64,000 nt of DNA from Streptococcus henryi DSM 19005 (GTDB lineage Bacteria > Bacillota > Bacilli > Lactobacillales > Streptococcaceae). The stretch is taken from NCBI RefSeq assembly GCF_000376985.1, contig NZ_AQYA01000033.1, positions 89,372 through 153,371 on the forward strand, given 5' to 3'. This document shows positions 28,101 through 38,285 of this stretch, in pieces. The position numbers and the translations under genes are program-made. Each line of letters opens with the position of its first letter. The first letter of the stretch is position 1. The notes under the pieces were generated by a model. It was not told the DNA's origin, ran no database searches, and saw only the letters and a program-made list of their open reading frames with translations.

Positions 28101-30803
28101 ATGAAGCCATTAAGATTTAAAAATGATACTGGGGAGTTCACTATTCAACAACCCGAAAATATCAGTTCCTTGTACTTTCCACTTGCTTCTGAAGTTGGTT
28201 TAAAGAGTGCTATTACGCCAAACTTAGGCGGTGATAGCAAAATCAATCAAGAAACTTTTCTACTTGAGCCAGTGAGCGTAGATAATCTTCACAATAATCG
28301 TTCAACTAGAAATTTTTGGATACGTAATCAAGACGGGACAGTAGAATCAATCTCAGGTGCTTCTGCTCAACAAGAAGCTGATAAATTTACTGATAATCAA
28401 GAAGACAGTCAACTAACAGCTGGCTTGATGTGGCAAAAATTGGACCGTCAGCTCAGCAGACTTAACCTTAAAGTAGAGACAACTACATTTATTCCTCGTG
28501 AAGATAATGTTGAAATCATGCAAATTTCGGTAACAAATACCGCAGATGTCGCTCAGGAACTAACTGCCTATGCTGCGATTCCAATTTTTGGTCGTAGTGC
28601 AGATAATATCCGTGATCACCGTAATGTAACGTCAATGCTTCATCGAATCAAAACGACAAAAACAGGTATTGAAGTTTGCCCTACTATGTCATTTGATGAA
28701 CGCGGACACCAATTAAATCAAGAAATCTATTATGTTCTTGGTTTTGATGAAGATGGAAATACTCCACAAGAATTTTATCCTACAGTTGAATCCTTTATTG
28801 GGGAGGGCGGAAGCTTTATCCACCCACGCGCAGTCTATCAATCCTACGAAGGAGTTTCTTCTGATAATCAAATTGATGGTCGCGAAGCCATGGGAGCTTT
28901 TCGATTTGATAACTTTACTTTATCTGCAGGAGAAAGTAAGCGCTTTACTATCCTTTTAGGTATTGATCGCAATGAAGACTCAATCAAATCAATAGGAGAA
29001 AAATATAGCAAACTTGGGACAGTACAAGAGGTTTTAGAAGAAACGAAACAATATTGGCAAGATAAAGTTACTGTAGATTTCAAAACCGGAGACAGTAATT
29101 TTGACAATTATATGAAGTGGGTCTGCTTCCAACCATTTTTGCGTCGTATTTTTGGTTGTTCTTTCCTTCCTCATCATGATTATGGTAGAGGGGGCCGAGG
29201 ATGGCGTGACTTATGGCAAGATTGTCTCTCACTTCTTCTCATGGAACCTAGTCAAGTGGGGCACATGATTGTCAATAATTTCAAAGGTGTACGTCTAGAC
29301 GGTACAAATGCTACTATTATCGGTGATGGAGATGGTAACTTCTTAGCCGACCGAAATGGTATTAGCCGAGTTTGGATGGACCATGCCCTATGGCCATTAA
29401 TTACAACAAAACTTTATATTGATCAGACTGGTGATGTTGATATCCTGACAAAACAAGTCTCATATTTCAAAGATCCACACGTAAAACGTGGCACTACTCT
29501 AGATGAAGCCTGGAATGATGCGTATGGCAATGAGCAACGTTCAGAGGATGGTACTATTTATACAGGTAGCATTCTAGAGCACCTACTCATTCAACACCTA
29601 ACAGGATTCTATGAAGTTGGTCAACATAACATCTACCGCTTAAGAGGCGCTGATTGGAATGATGCACTTGACATGGCTAATGAAAATGGAGAAAGTGTTG
29701 CTTTTACTGCTGCCTATTCTGGTAATCTGATGGAATTGGCTGCACTTATAAGACTACTTGAAAGTCAAACACAAACTCAATCAGTTGAAATTTTGGAAGA
29801 GATTGGTCTCCTCCTTAAGAAAGATACTGCAATATATGATAATGTTGGTCGTAAACATCAAATTCTTGATGCCTACACTAACCAATGTCTCCATAACGTA
29901 AACGGACGTAAAGTTACTATTCCCCTTTCTGAGTTGGCACTCAATCTTATTCAAAAAGCAACATGGCTTCGCCAACACTTGCAACAAGAAGAATGGATTG
30001 ACCTTAACGAGGAAGAAGGATGGTACAACAGTTATTATGACGACAATGGACGTCCAACTGATGGTGATTACAATGGTCGTATCCACATGATGTTAACTGG
30101 ACAAGTTTTCCCAATCATGAATTTTGTAGCAACAGATAAGCAAATTCAAAAAATTACAAGGAGTGCCGATCACTACCTCTATCGTAAAGAAATTGGTGGT
30201 TATCGTTTGAATACTGACTTTAAAGAAATCAAATCAGACCTTGGTCGCATGTTTGGATTTGCTTATGGTGAAAAAGAAAACGGTGCCGTTTTCTCTCATA
30301 TGACAGTCATGTATGCAAATGCACTCTATCGCCGTGGATTTGCTAAAGAAGGATGGAAAGCTCTAAAAACTCTCGCTGATACTTCTCTTGACTTCGAAAC
30401 CAGTCATATCTTCCCTGGTATTCCCGAGTACTTCCGTGCTGATGGACGTGGAGTTTACCACTACCTAACAGGGGCTGCTAGCTGGTATATGTTAACTATG
30501 GTAACCGAAGTGTTCGGTGTTCAAGGTAGGGCGGGTGACCTCGTTCTTCATCCTAAACTCTTGGCTGAACAATTTGATGAAAATGGCAAAGCTTCTATCA
30601 CTACTCAATTCTCTGGAAAAACATTCCAAATCAACTATGATAATCCAAATCATAAAGGCTTTGGAGACTATGTTATTACATCGGCTGAATGTAATGGAAT
30701 TGAACTCAGCATCACCGATGACTCCTATGCTTTCTTATCAAAAGAGAAATTAGCAAAACTAAATAGCGAAGAAAGTCATCAAATTAACATTACGCTACAA
30801 TAA
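28101..30803 (+). CDS. GH94 glycoside phosphorylase, probable laminaribiose phosphorylase
   Basis: This is a 900-residue cytoplasmic phosphorylase. The start is the ATG at 28101 with AAGGAG 7 nt upstream; a longer frame opening with TTG at 27933 encodes a spurious hydrophobic leader. The GH94 catalytic motif ADWND is at 517-521 (general acid expected D518), and RGRGWRDLWQD marks the laminaribiose/chitobiose branch rather than cellobiose enzymes. Length (about 900) fits laminaribiose phosphorylase, which splits laminaribiose with phosphate into glucose 1-phosphate and glucose. Context supports a beta-1,3 role: the neighbour handles the beta-1,4 bond. Substrate is inferred; another beta-glucobiose is possible. 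Confidence 0.75.
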   Translation: MKPLRFKNDTGEFTIQQPENISSLYFPLASEVGLKSAITPNLGGDSKINQETFLLEPVSVDNLHNNRSTRNFWIRNQDGTVESISGASAQQEADKFTDNQEDSQLTAGLMWQKLDRQLSRLNLKVETTTFIPREDNVEIMQISVTNTADVAQELTAYAAIPIFGRSADNIRDHRNVTSMLHRIKTTKTGIEVCPTMSFDERGHQLNQEIYYVLGFDEDGNTPQEFYPTVESFIGEGGSFIHPRAVYQSYEGVSSDNQIDGREAMGAFRFDNFTLSAGESKRFTILLGIDRNEDSIKSIGEKYSKLGTVQEVLEETKQYWQDKVTVDFKTGDSNFDNYMKWVCFQPFLRRIFGCSFLPHHDYGRGGRGWRDLWQDCLSLLLMEPSQVGHMIVNNFKGVRLDGTNATIIGDGDGNFLADRNGISRVWMDHALWPLITTKLYIDQTGDVDILTKQVSYFKDPHVKRGTTLDEAWNDAYGNEQRSEDGTIYTGSILEHLLIQHLTGFYEVGQHNIYRLRGADWNDALDMANENGESVAFTAAYSGNLMELAALIRLLESQTQTQSVEILEEIGLLLKKDTAIYDNVGRKHQILDAYTNQCLHNVNGRKVTIPLSELALNLIQKATWLRQHLQQEEWIDLNEEEGWYNSYYDDNGRPTDGDYNGRIHMMLTGQVFPIMNFVATDKQIQKITRSADHYLYRKEIGGYRLNTDFKEIKSDLGRMFGFAYGEKENGAVFSHMTVMYANALYRRGFAKEGWKALKTLADTSLDFETSHIFPGIPEYFRADGRGVYHYLTGAASWYMLTMVTEVFGVQGRAGDLVLHPKLLAEQFDENGKASITTQFSGKTFQINYDNPNHKGFGDYVITSAECNGIELSITDDSYAFLSKEKLAKLNSEESHQINITLQ

Positions 30804-30851
30804 ATAGCTGTACATAAGATAAGACAAGTTACCAACACAGTACTCTCCTTA

Positions 30852-30922
30852 GTGACAAAAAAGAGTTCGCCAAGAATCTATTCTCTATCCTTAAATTTAG
30901 ATTCTTGGTCTACTTTTGTCAC
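30852..30922. repeat. 71-bp near-perfect hairpin between phosphorylase genes
   Basis: Outer arms GTGACAAAA (30852-30860) and TTTTGTCAC (30914-30922) and inner arms CCAAGAATCTA (30870-30880) and TAGATTCTTGG (30898-30908) are each perfect. No T run follows, so it is not a standard terminator. It could be an mRNA-stabilising stem or a small non-coding repeat. The rest of the 309-bp gap holds only a cre-like site and an AAAAAGGGG ribosome site. Confidence 0.7.
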
Positions 30923-31003
30923 ACGAAGTGCTAGGAACTGTTAAAAATAGTTATAAATAAATTGAAACTACTGATTCTGTATCTTATTTAATTAAAAACA
31001 GCC

Positions 31004-31017
31004 TGAAAGTGATGTCA
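31004..31017 (+). promoter_or_regulatory. cre-like CcpA site upstream of cellobiose phosphorylase
   Basis: TGAAAGTGATGTCA matches the cre consensus at 13 of 14 positions and lies about 96 bp before the start codon. It fits catabolite repression of the gene; this is a pattern match only. Confidence 0.45.
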
Positions 31018-31112
31018 AAAAGTAAACTTACCTCAAGCACACTCAGTTAGCAACAATTTTTTATTTTGATAATGCATTTTTAGATTTAATATTACACAAA
31101 AAGGGGATTTTC

Positions 31113-33524
31113 ATGAAATACGGTTATTTCGATGATGTCAATCGTGAATATGTGATTGACAGACCTGATACTCCAACTCCTTGGGTTAACTACCTAGGTT
31201 CACCAGAGTACGGAGCAATCATTTCAAACAACGCAGGTGGTTACAGCTTTGCCAAATCTGGCGCTAATGGCCGTATCCTCCGTTATGTCTTCAACAACTT
31301 TGACCAACCAGGTCGCTACATTTACCTTCGTGACGATGATAATCAAGACTTCTGGTCTGCTTCTTGGCAACCAGTTGGAAAAGACTTGAAAGACTACATC
31401 AGTAAATGTCACCACGGCCTTGGCTACACTAAAATGGTAGCTGATTACGCAGGCATTCATTCAGAAGCTACTTATTATGTTCCTAAAGGTAAAAGCTACG
31501 AAGTTTGGGCCATTGAAGTGACAAACACTTCAGACCAAGAACGTCATTTGACATTAACTGGTTATGCTGAGTTTACTAACCACAGCAACTACGAGCAAGA
31601 CCAAGTCAACCTCCAATACTCACTTTTCATTTCGCGCACAGCATTCCAAGAAAACCGTATCGTTCAACAAATTCACGGGAATCTTAACGCTCTTGAGGAA
31701 GATGAACAAGTTGATGAAAAAAATGTTACCGAACGCTTCTTTGGTCTAGCAGGTAATCCCGTTTCTTCTTTCTGTGGCGATAAGAAGGCCTTTCTAGGGC
31801 GCTACAATGGCTACGATAAACCTCTTGGAGTCACTTCAGGTGACCTTGGAGACACCAATAACTACAACGAAAATCCTTGTGGTGCTCTTGCAAGTAAAGT
31901 AACACTTGCACCTAATGAAAGTAAGACTCTTGTCTTCCTACTGGGTGAAAAATATTCTAATGAAGCACAAGCTATTGTTGACAGTTACAAAGATGCCAAA
32001 ACAACCGTCCAAGCCGAAGTTGACGAGCTCCGCGCAGAGTGGGGCGGACGCCTAGAGAGCTTGCAAGTCAAAACACCAAGTCCTGTCTTTGACACTATGA
32101 TCAACACTTGGAATGCTTACAACTGCTACATGACCTTTATCTGGTCACGTGCTGCTTCTCTCATTTACTGTGGACTACGTAACGGTTACGGCTACCGAGA
32201 TACTGTTCAAGATATTCAAGGAATTATCCACTTAGCTCCTGAAATGGCTGTGGATAAGATTCGTTTCATGTTATCAGCACAAGTTGATAACGGCGGTGGA
32301 CTGCCACTGGTTAAATTCACTCACAACCCTGGTCATGAGGACACTCCAGACGATGCATCCTACGTTCAAGAAACTGGGCACCCAGCCTATCGTGCTGACG
32401 ATGCTCTCTGGCTTTTCCCAACTGTCTATAAATATATTTCTGAAACTGGAAACACTGCTTTCCTTGATGAAGTTATTCCTTATGCCAACAAGGGAGAGGC
32501 TACCGTTTACGACCACTTGAAAGCTGCTATTCAGTTCTCAATGGATAACCTTGGGCCACATGGTATGCCAGCTGGACTTCACGCTGACTGGAACGACTGC
32601 CTCCGTCTTGGAGCACAAGGTGAATCATCATTTGTCGCTCTGCAATACTACTACGCCCTAAGTATTCTAAAAATCTTCGCTAAACAAAAAGCAGATACAG
32701 AATACCTGACTTTCCTTGATTCTGAACAAGAGTCAATGGGAGAAAAAATTCAGGAGCTTTGCTGGGACGATGATCGATTCGTACGTGGCTACACTGAAGC
32801 AGGTGAGCGTATCGGAGAAGCTTGCGCACCTGAAGCAAATATGTGGCTCAACCCTCAAAGCTGGGCAGTTATTAGCGGCCTTGCTGACGACAGACAAGCT
32901 GAGCTAGCTATGGACAATGTCTTTAACCGCCTCAATACAAGTTACGGTGCTATCCTCATGGACCCTCCATACCATAAACATGCTTTCGATGGTGCCCTTG
33001 CTGTTATTTATAACCAAGGAAATAAGGAAAATGCCGGTATCTTCTCTCAATCTCAAGGCTGGTTGATTCTGGCAGAGGCCCTTCGCGGACAAGGTGAGCG
33101 TGCCTTCACATACTTTATGGAAAATGCTCCCGCTGCACAGAACGATCAAGCTGATATTCGTCAATTGGAACCCTACTGTTATGGACAATTTACTGAAGGT
33201 CCAGCAAGTCCTAACCACGGTCACTCTCATGTTCACTGGTTAACCGGAACAGCATCAACCGTCATGGTGGGATGTGTTGAAGGTATCTTGGGACTCCGTC
33301 CAGACCTTGACGGTCTCAAACTAGCACCAGCCATTCCAAAAGATTGGGACAGCTTTACAATGGATAAGAACTTCCGTGGTAAAGAACTTCATATCACAGT
33401 GGAAAACCCAAATCATAAAGAATCAGGTTTCAGTAAGCTTATCCTAAATGGGCAAGAACTACCTGAAGCTTATCTACCAGAAGACCTCCTCCTAGATCAA
33501 AACGAGATTACTCTCGTACTATAA
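31113..33524 (+). CDS. Cellobiose phosphorylase (GH94)
   Basis: This 803-residue cytoplasmic enzyme converts cellobiose and phosphate to glucose 1-phosphate and glucose, saving one ATP relative to hydrolysis. The opening MKYGYFDDVNREYVIDRPDTP and the NYLGSPEYGAIISNNAGGYSF region are typical of cellobiose phosphorylases. Catalytic ADWND is at 491-495 (general acid expected D492), within LHADWNDCLRLGAQGESSFV. Length is as expected for the family. It has its own AAAAAGGGG ribosome site, possibly its own promoter and a strong terminator. It pairs functionally with the phosphorylase gene upstream and the ABC importer. Confidence 0.94.
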   Translation: MKYGYFDDVNREYVIDRPDTPTPWVNYLGSPEYGAIISNNAGGYSFAKSGANGRILRYVFNNFDQPGRYIYLRDDDNQDFWSASWQPVGKDLKDYISKCHHGLGYTKMVADYAGIHSEATYYVPKGKSYEVWAIEVTNTSDQERHLTLTGYAEFTNHSNYEQDQVNLQYSLFISRTAFQENRIVQQIHGNLNALEEDEQVDEKNVTERFFGLAGNPVSSFCGDKKAFLGRYNGYDKPLGVTSGDLGDTNNYNENPCGALASKVTLAPNESKTLVFLLGEKYSNEAQAIVDSYKDAKTTVQAEVDELRAEWGGRLESLQVKTPSPVFDTMINTWNAYNCYMTFIWSRAASLIYCGLRNGYGYRDTVQDIQGIIHLAPEMAVDKIRFMLSAQVDNGGGLPLVKFTHNPGHEDTPDDASYVQETGHPAYRADDALWLFPTVYKYISETGNTAFLDEVIPYANKGEATVYDHLKAAIQFSMDNLGPHGMPAGLHADWNDCLRLGAQGESSFVALQYYYALSILKIFAKQKADTEYLTFLDSEQESMGEKIQELCWDDDRFVRGYTEAGERIGEACAPEANMWLNPQSWAVISGLADDRQAELAMDNVFNRLNTSYGAILMDPPYHKHAFDGALAVIYNQGNKENAGIFSQSQGWLILAEALRGQGERAFTYFMENAPAAQNDQADIRQLEPYCYGQFTEGPASPNHGHSHVHWLTGTASTVMVGCVEGILGLRPDLDGLKLAPAIPKDWDSFTMDKNFRGKELHITVENPNHKESGFSKLILNGQELPEAYLPEDLLLDQNEITLVL

Positions 33525-33529
33525 AACGT

Positions 33530-33557
33530 AACCCCCATCGTGCTTGTGATGGGGGTT
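33530..33557. terminator. Bidirectional terminator after cellobiose phosphorylase
   Basis: Perfect 10-bp stem AACCCCCATC / GATGGGGGTT (33530-33539 with 33548-33557). It has AATTTTG on the plus strand and TTACGTTTT on the minus strand, between two convergent genes. Confidence 0.85.
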
Positions 33558-33566
33558 AATTTTGTA

Positions 33567-34064
33567 TTAAAAAATAAAAACTAAGAATCCAGCAAGAATA
33601 CCAAGCAGCATACCAACCAAGACATCTTTGGGATAATGAACGCCACCTAGAACACGGCAAAGGGCTAGTATAGCTGAAAAGATTAGTAAAAGAATTCCTA
33701 AATATAGATTAAGACTGAGAAAGCACATGGAAATGATTGTTGCTGAAAAGACGTGTCGACTCGGCATAGATTGTCCCTTTGTATCCTTTTTGATTAAGGG
33801 ATCAAGGTCCCAGTTCTCGTAAGGACGTTTTTGATTTATTAATTTCCGCAATCCGCTGACTAGGACAAAGGAAATTCCTGGTACAAGAATATAGATTAAC
33901 AGTCGCTCAGGCAGCTTCCATGCTAGGTAAGCCAATAAAAGGGGATAAAATAAATACATTAACTTGGTCACACTGCCATTTAATAGTTCCAAAAGTTTAA
34001 GAGCAAGCAGTGACTTACGAAGAGATACAGTTATTGCTTGGTAGTATTGGGCATAGTTTTTCAT
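33567..34064 (-). CDS. PAP2-family membrane phosphatase
   Basis: This is a 165-residue membrane protein with about five hydrophobic segments. The PAP2 signature is complete: KLINQKRP, then SMPSRHVFSA, then RVLGGVHYPKDVLVG, with the catalytic histidines on the outer face. Such proteins remove phosphate from lipids, often undecaprenyl pyrophosphate. It overlaps the DUF2200 gene by 4 nt and is transcribed with it. The precise substrate cannot be read from the sequence. Confidence 0.88.
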   Translation of the reverse strand: MKNYAQYYQAITVSLRKSLLALKLLELLNGSVTKLMYLFYPLLLAYLAWKLPERLLIYILVPGISFVLVSGLRKLINQKRPYENWDLDPLIKKDTKGQSMPSRHVFSATIISMCFLSLNLYLGILLLIFSAILALCRVLGGVHYPKDVLVGMLLGILAGFLVFIF

Positions 34065-34417
34065 ACTTGATACTTCCCGATAATATCAGTAACAGATTTC
34101 CCCTTAGCCAACCAGTCTACCAAGCGGTCAAGTCTACGGATTTCCTGCATGAGGGGATCTTCGATGGTTTCAATCTGTACGCCACAGATTTTTCCTGTAA
34201 TATTAACACGAAAAGGTGTGTAATGAGGTGCCTGTCGAAAGAAATCTCCATAAGTTATGTCCGATGTAAAGAGGTCTTCCAGTCTTTCCAAATCGTAACC
34301 TGTCAGCCAACTGGTTAAATCAAACACATCTTGCCTTGTCTTACCTTTACGCTCTGCCTTTGCAATCAGAGCCTGAAAAACTCCAGGAAAAGTCATATTA
34401 TAAATCCGATGACTCAT
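34061..34417 (-). CDS. DUF2200 domain protein
   Basis: This 118-residue soluble protein spans the whole DUF2200 family. HRIYNMTFPGVFQALIAKAERKG opens it, DLTSWLTGY follows, and ICGVQIETIEDPLMQEIRRLD and LVDWLAKGK end it. No function is established. It starts a two-gene unit with the PAP2 phosphatase and has no visible link to the sugar genes on either side. Confidence 0.88.
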   Translation of the reverse strand: MSHRIYNMTFPGVFQALIAKAERKGKTRQDVFDLTSWLTGYDLERLEDLFTSDITYGDFFRQAPHYTPFRVNITGKICGVQIETIEDPLMQEIRRLDRLVDWLAKGKSVTDIIGKYQV

Positions 34418-34582
34418 ATATTCTCCTTAACTCATCTTAAATTATGATAAATCCATTGTATCAAAAAATGGCTACCTTTAGTAGCCAGATGACTAGTCTA
34501 TATAACAATCATCAACCTTTTCATTGACTTTCCATCTAATCCTCATAAGTACGAATTGCTGACTAGCTTTTTTAAGAGTCTA

Positions 34583-34620
34583 AAAAGCTGTTCCAAACAT
34601 TTTTTTCTGAAACAGCTCTT
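34583..34620 (-). terminator. Terminator of the cellobiose-type PTS operon
   Basis: On the minus strand AAGAGCTGTT pairs with AACAGCTTTT around an A-rich loop, followed by a T tract. It lies about 20 bp past the IIA stop. Confidence 0.75.
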
Positions 34621-34638
34621 TTAGATTAAGGCAAATCT

Positions 34639-34956
34639 TTATTTAAGACTTTCAAATCTTTCATAAACATCTATGAACTCTTGAGCAATAAATTTAAATC
34701 CTTCTGCACTCATGAGCTGGTCTTCAGCATGCATGAGGAGAAGCTTTAAATCTACCTCTTCTTGATTGGCTTCCTTTTGAATAAGTGAAGCGTGAGCGTG
34801 GTGACCTTCCGCAAATTCCTTATCTCCTGCTTTGATTAAGTCTTCTGCTGCAGAGAAATTACCATTTTTAGCTTCCTGAATTGCTTCGATATATGATGAG
34901 CGTGCAGAACCTACAGAAGCAATGATTTGAAATGCAACTAATTCGATACCTTCCAT
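34639..34956 (-). CDS. PTS cellobiose/lactose-family IIA component
   Basis: This is a 105-residue cytoplasmic PTS IIA protein of the lactose/cellobiose class. It accepts phosphate from HPr at the histidine in LLLMHAEDQL (H76) and passes it to IIB. D79 in the same motif is the metal-binding residue of the trimer. The fold is three helices. It is the last gene of the set 6-phospho-beta-glucosidase, IIC, IIB, IIA and is separated from IIB by 6 bp. Confidence 0.93.
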   Translation of the reverse strand: MEGIELVAFQIIASVGSARSSYIEAIQEAKNGNFSAAEDLIKAGDKEFAEGHHAHASLIQKEANQEEVDLKLLLMHAEDQLMSAEGFKFIAQEFIDVYERFESLK

Positions 34957-34962
34957 TGATTC

Positions 34963-35265
34963 CTAGTCCCCCAATAATTCTTTAACACGTTCAACAATTT
35001 TTTGTCCATTCATAGTGCCGTATGCTTGAATATCCATAGCTTCAACTGGTTTATCGGGATACATACCTTTTACTTTATTGAGATTGAAACGAATTTGTGG
35101 GCCAAGAAGAATGACATCTGCGTCTTTACCAGTTTCATCAACCGTTGATACTGGATGAGCATCTACTGAGATATCGTAACCAATGCTATCGGCAAATTCT
35201 CGCATTTTATTCATTAATAGTGATGTTGACATACCTGCTGAACAAACTAAGAGTACTTTTCTCAT
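34963..35265 (-). CDS. PTS cellobiose-family IIB component
   Basis: This 100-residue cytoplasmic PTS IIB protein has the phosphorylated cysteine at residue 8 in LLVCSAGMSTSLL. It passes phosphate from IIA to the sugar carried by IIC. The length and the ILLGPQIRF segment fit the cellobiose class. It is separated from the IIC gene by 110 bp holding a hairpin. Confidence 0.93.
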   Translation of the reverse strand: MRKVLLVCSAGMSTSLLMNKMREFADSIGYDISVDAHPVSTVDETGKDADVILLGPQIRFNLNKVKGMYPDKPVEAMDIQAYGTMNGQKIVERVKELLGD

Positions 35266-35322
35266 TATTAAGATACCAAGGACTTTGTAATCCGCTTGAA
35301 AATAAGCAGTGCATTTAGTCCT

Positions 35323-35345
35323 AGTTTAGTTAGACAAACTAAACT
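35323..35345 (-). other. Hairpin between IIC and IIB genes
   Basis: Perfect 9-bp stem AGTTTAGTT / AACTAAACT (35323-35331 with 35337-35345), with no T run. It may be an RNA processing or stabilising stem that sets different levels of membrane and soluble PTS parts. Confidence 0.5.
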
Positions 35346-35375
35346 TTCCTTTCTTTTGATCTATTATTTTTCTTT

Positions 35376-36671
35376 TTAAGCTTGGGCTGCTTGTTCTTCT
35401 TTCAATGCTTGGTTATCTGCAATTTTGAAGAATGGATACCAAATAAACATTTGAACAAAAATAACGGCAATAATTGCTAATCCTAGTTTCCAACCTCCTG
35501 TGATAAATGGGCCAACAAATGGAGGCATTACCCAAGGAAGTGAAATAGTCGGATTAAATGCTGAACCAACTCCTAAGACATCTAGAGCAAAGATACCCAT
35601 CAAACCACCTACAAGACTTGCTAAAATCATCGGAATGAAGAAAAGTGGGTTAAGCATGATTGGCATCCCAAAAATCATAGGCTCATTAATATTAAAGATG
35701 TTAGGGACTACTGCAACATTTCTGAAGACTTTGTAACGTTCTGATTTAGCAGTAAACATTGAGAAAGCCAAGGAGAGTGTAGAACCTGTTCCTCCAATGT
35801 AACAGAAACCATAGAGAACCGAGAAAGTAAGATATGGTAACTCAGAAGATGGTGTGCCTGCTAAGAAAGCCTCTGTATTGGCAGTTCCTGCTGACATCAA
35901 AACTGGAATGTAAACACTAAGAATTGGAGCAGGGTGAATACCAAAGAACCAGCAAAGGTTCATGAAAGCGTGGAAGAGAATTAATGACCATGGGTTAGCA
36001 CCAAAAAGCATAACTGGTTTAGACACCACATTGGCAACCAGATCAAAGATATTACCATAAGAAGTCAAACCAGCTGCATAGCGAACCACAAATACACCAA
36101 GGAAAAGAATCATAGACACAAAGGTTGGACTTAAAGATTCAGAAACGTTTGGTGGAACTGATGATGGTAATTTGAGTTTAATGTTCTTTTTCATTAGGGC
36201 AGAGTAGCTTGCTGCAACCGCAATAGCTGTAATCATACCAACGAAGATTCCATTACTCCCCATATTAGATTGAGTCAGACCTGCAACACTTGCTTCTCCA
36301 ACAATAATATTTTGTGGTTGTAAAACAATGAAAGATGCTAATGCTAGAACTGCTGCTGTTAAACCATTTTCTTTTTCATTTTTAGCATAATGATAGGCAA
36401 TAGTTGGTACGATATAAGCTGCCAACAAACTTGAAGTTCCTGCTACGATGTCCAACATATGTGGTCCCATACCAGTACTTGCAAGAAATGCTTGCCATGG
36501 TTCAAAAGGTAGATTTCCTAGGATAGCAAAGGCCGCTACACCAAGCGTAATTGGCATAGATGACATCATACCTGCTGTTAAAGCAGAAATAATTTTACTT
36601 TCGCTTAGTTTTTGTGCAAATGGGCCCATGAAACGTTCTAGCCCAGATTGCATTGAATCCATAAATGACAT
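35376..36671 (-). CDS. PTS cellobiose-family IIC permease
   Basis: This is a 431-residue membrane channel of the cellobiose/diacetylchitobiose PTS class with about ten hydrophobic segments. The family region ending FNINEPMIFGMPIMLNP is clear; it contributes to sugar binding. It imports a beta-glucoside while IIB phosphorylates it at C6. The product would be split by the GH1 enzyme whose gene lies 14 bp upstream. Confidence 0.93.
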   Translation of the reverse strand: MSFMDSMQSGLERFMGPFAQKLSESKIISALTAGMMSSMPITLGVAAFAILGNLPFEPWQAFLASTGMGPHMLDIVAGTSSLLAAYIVPTIAYHYAKNEKENGLTAAVLALASFIVLQPQNIIVGEASVAGLTQSNMGSNGIFVGMITAIAVAASYSALMKKNIKLKLPSSVPPNVSESLSPTFVSMILFLGVFVVRYAAGLTSYGNIFDLVANVVSKPVMLFGANPWSLILFHAFMNLCWFFGIHPAPILSVYIPVLMSAGTANTEAFLAGTPSSELPYLTFSVLYGFCYIGGTGSTLSLAFSMFTAKSERYKVFRNVAVVPNIFNINEPMIFGMPIMLNPLFFIPMILASLVGGLMGIFALDVLGVGSAFNPTISLPWVMPPFVGPFITGGWKLGLAIIAVIFVQMFIWYPFFKIADNQALKEEQAAQA

Positions 36672-36685
36672 GAACTGTCCTCCTC

Positions 36686-38173
<1,488 letters not shown>

Positions 38174-38220
38174 TCATATCCTCCTTAGGAATAATAGTTA
38201 ATTTGTGTTAATTTAAATCA

Positions 38221-38235
38221 ATTATAGCGCTTTCA
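38221..38235 (-). promoter_or_regulatory. Promoter of the GH1-PTS operon overlapped by a cre site
   Basis: On the minus strand -10 TATAAT (38221-38226) overlaps TGAAAGCGCTATAA (38222-38235), a cre match at 13 of 14 positions. CcpA binding here would block RNA polymerase directly. Confidence 0.65.
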
Positions 38236-38285
38236 TTTTTCTGAAGAATGACTTGCATTGATAAAAAAATGGCGGTAATTGATTA

